Source: Phallusia mammillata (lineage: Eukaryota > Chordata > Ascidiacea > Phlebobranchia > Ascidiidae). From it: 64,000 nt of DNA. Made by a program: the position numbers and the translations under genes. How positions within the stretch are numbered: position 1 is the stretch's first letter; each line of letters opens with the position of its first letter. The DNA lies in contig QLIY01000163.1 in assembly GCA_003260075.1 (NCBI GenBank), positions 78,487-142,486 on the forward strand, written 5' to 3'. Shown here piece after piece: positions 62,929-64,000 of the stretch. Under the pieces are notes generated by a model. The model was not told the DNA's origin. It saw only the letters and a program-made list of their open reading frames with translations, and made no database searches.

Positions 62929-62971
62929 AATACCATTTGGCCCCGACAATAAAAAAGTTTGAGAACCACTG
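62929..62971. mobile_element. hAT terminus present in only one allele copy
   Basis: ttgagaaccactg ending at 62971 is, reversed, a typical hAT (Charlie-like) end cagtggttctcaa. The equivalent place in the other copy (near 61741) has no such sequence. The rest of the element is lost in the C run 62918-62928. Confidence 0.55.
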
Positions 62972-63093
62972 TTGTACGGTATACTCAGAAGGCCAACGCA
63001 CATACAATGGAATCTAAATGTGAGAGGTTATAGTTACAGCACAATCATCAACGTACAAAGAAAAAAATGTGCACTTTTACATGCGTAACATAC

Positions 63094-63185
63094 CTTTCTT
63101 AAAACTTTGTTTGCATAGAACTGCATCTTATCTCTTTTTCGAAACCTGTACTTTTTGTTTTGTTCAATTTCCGGGATGGCAACAA
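63094..63185 (-). pseudogene. PNPLA6/7: Second copy of PNPLA6/7 exon 2 (probable other haplotype)
   Basis: Same 92 nt with three base differences, all synonymous (CGG/CGA, AGG/AGA, ATT/ATC), splice sites intact. It lies upstream of exon 1 in an uncollapsed duplicate block (62978-63346 repeats 61742-62101), so it is best read as an allelic copy misplaced in assembly, not a decaying gene. Confidence 0.85.
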
Positions 63186-63779
63186 CTAAAACAAAGTATA
63201 TATAAATGTTACAAAAATAAATGATTAAGTCAATATGTTTCAATAAGCATAATGTCACATGATCACATCACATAGGTAAAGAAAACTGAGTTTGTTTATT
63301 CAAACAGGCATTGAACCTCTTACTATGTTAACCTATTAATCAATTACCCCCCCCCCGAATGGAAATCAAATACTTCATATTAGTTAAATAAAAACTGACA
63401 ACAACAACTTTTCTGGACTAAACTGTTACCATGTCAACTACAAGTGCATTATATACTCCTTGTGCTTTAAAACAAAGAACTATGGACTTAATCAACACAA
63501 AAAGTTATACCACTACCTATTTCTTATATTTTAAAAATTTGTAAATATCTAACTGCCTTCCTATTAACATGTCACAAATTTCTATTTTATTATGACACCC
63601 TTCATGTGACTTTTCCCCCCCCCCCCTGAGCAAGCAAAACTAAATGTTACAAGAACATAGCTTACAAAGTACGCACCTACACACCTACTCAAACAAGTGG
63701 CTAAAATTTTCCATTATCTCATACTACCACAGCCATTCTCAGAAAAAAAGTCACTGCACTGTGTACATAACATGCTAAA

Positions 63780-64000
63780 AAACAAACTTGGACTTCATAT
63801 TAGCACTTTAATTTTCTTTCTTTGCTTTTCAAGAGGCCACTTTCAAACCCCACAACACAGCTCAAGAGGATGTCTGCTTGGTGTCTTTTAATCCACTAAC
63901 CAGCTAGCATACTTTCAAATGGCTTGCTGTTTAATAATACATGAGGCATCATTTCCTTGGTCTGTGTGTTTACATTAGTTTCCTGTATATATGGCTTCTG
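63780..64000. other. 5' flank of PNPLA6/7
   Basis: Upstream sequence after the duplicated block. No upstream exon, TATA box or CpG-rich stretch recognised. Confidence 0.4.

Noticed and set aside
63094-63185. A second PNPLA6/7 gene upstream
   Set aside because: Only exon 2 recurs, with synonymous changes, inside a block that copies neighbouring introns at a few percent divergence; it is an allele fragment.

Overview
This is AT-rich genomic DNA from an invertebrate animal. It shows spliced genes with GT-AG introns of about 100 bp to 2 kb, 8-bp target-site duplications around hAT-type elements and tRNA-derived SINE fragments. The one recognisable gene is close to vertebrate PNPLA6/PNPLA7 across its whole length. 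A tunicate would fit the base composition, intron sizes and very high allelic divergence, but nothing seen here proves it.

The right third (about 40.4-62.3 kb, minus strand) is one gene: a neuropathy-target-esterase / patatin-like phospholipase (PNPLA6/7 type). I could place 30 successive coding exons with matching splice phases, from the start codon at 62322 to the stop at 40392-40394. In order they encode an N-terminal membrane anchor, a basic linker, three cyclic-nucleotide-binding-like domains, the NTE linker region, the patatin catalytic domain (oxyanion GGGGARG, nucleophile GTSIG, catalytic DG motif) and an acidic tail. Two things stand out. The exon carrying the catalytic Asp exists twice (42806-42922 and 43970-44086); both copies are 117 nt, have the same phases and are about two thirds identical in protein, so they look like alternatively used exons. 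Exon 19 is cut off by a 57-base run of C, so roughly 40 residues of the protein are missing from the assembly.

The left 40 kb holds no gene that I can name. It has a weak candidate signal-anchor exon near 3 kb, a few unrecognised open stretches, inverted-repeat elements that carry degenerate hammerhead-ribozyme-like motifs (6.7-7.7 kb and 27.6-27.9 kb), a cluster of GC-rich hairpins at 24.57-24.90 kb and a tRNA-derived SINE fragment at about 34 kb.

The whole window is punctuated by 37 runs of C, never of G. There are 32 runs of 10-12 bases, none shorter than 10, and five runs of 56-69. Most are followed by a near-identical copy of the sequence just before them. In several places a C run stands exactly where the other copy has real sequence, and one replaces part of a conserved exon. 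I read them as disguised assembly gaps (N converted to G, then reverse-complemented) between uncollapsed haplotypes, not as biology. Two ordinary single-base N joins (39793, 48198) sit in the same kind of duplication. Copy-number statements here should be read with that in mind.
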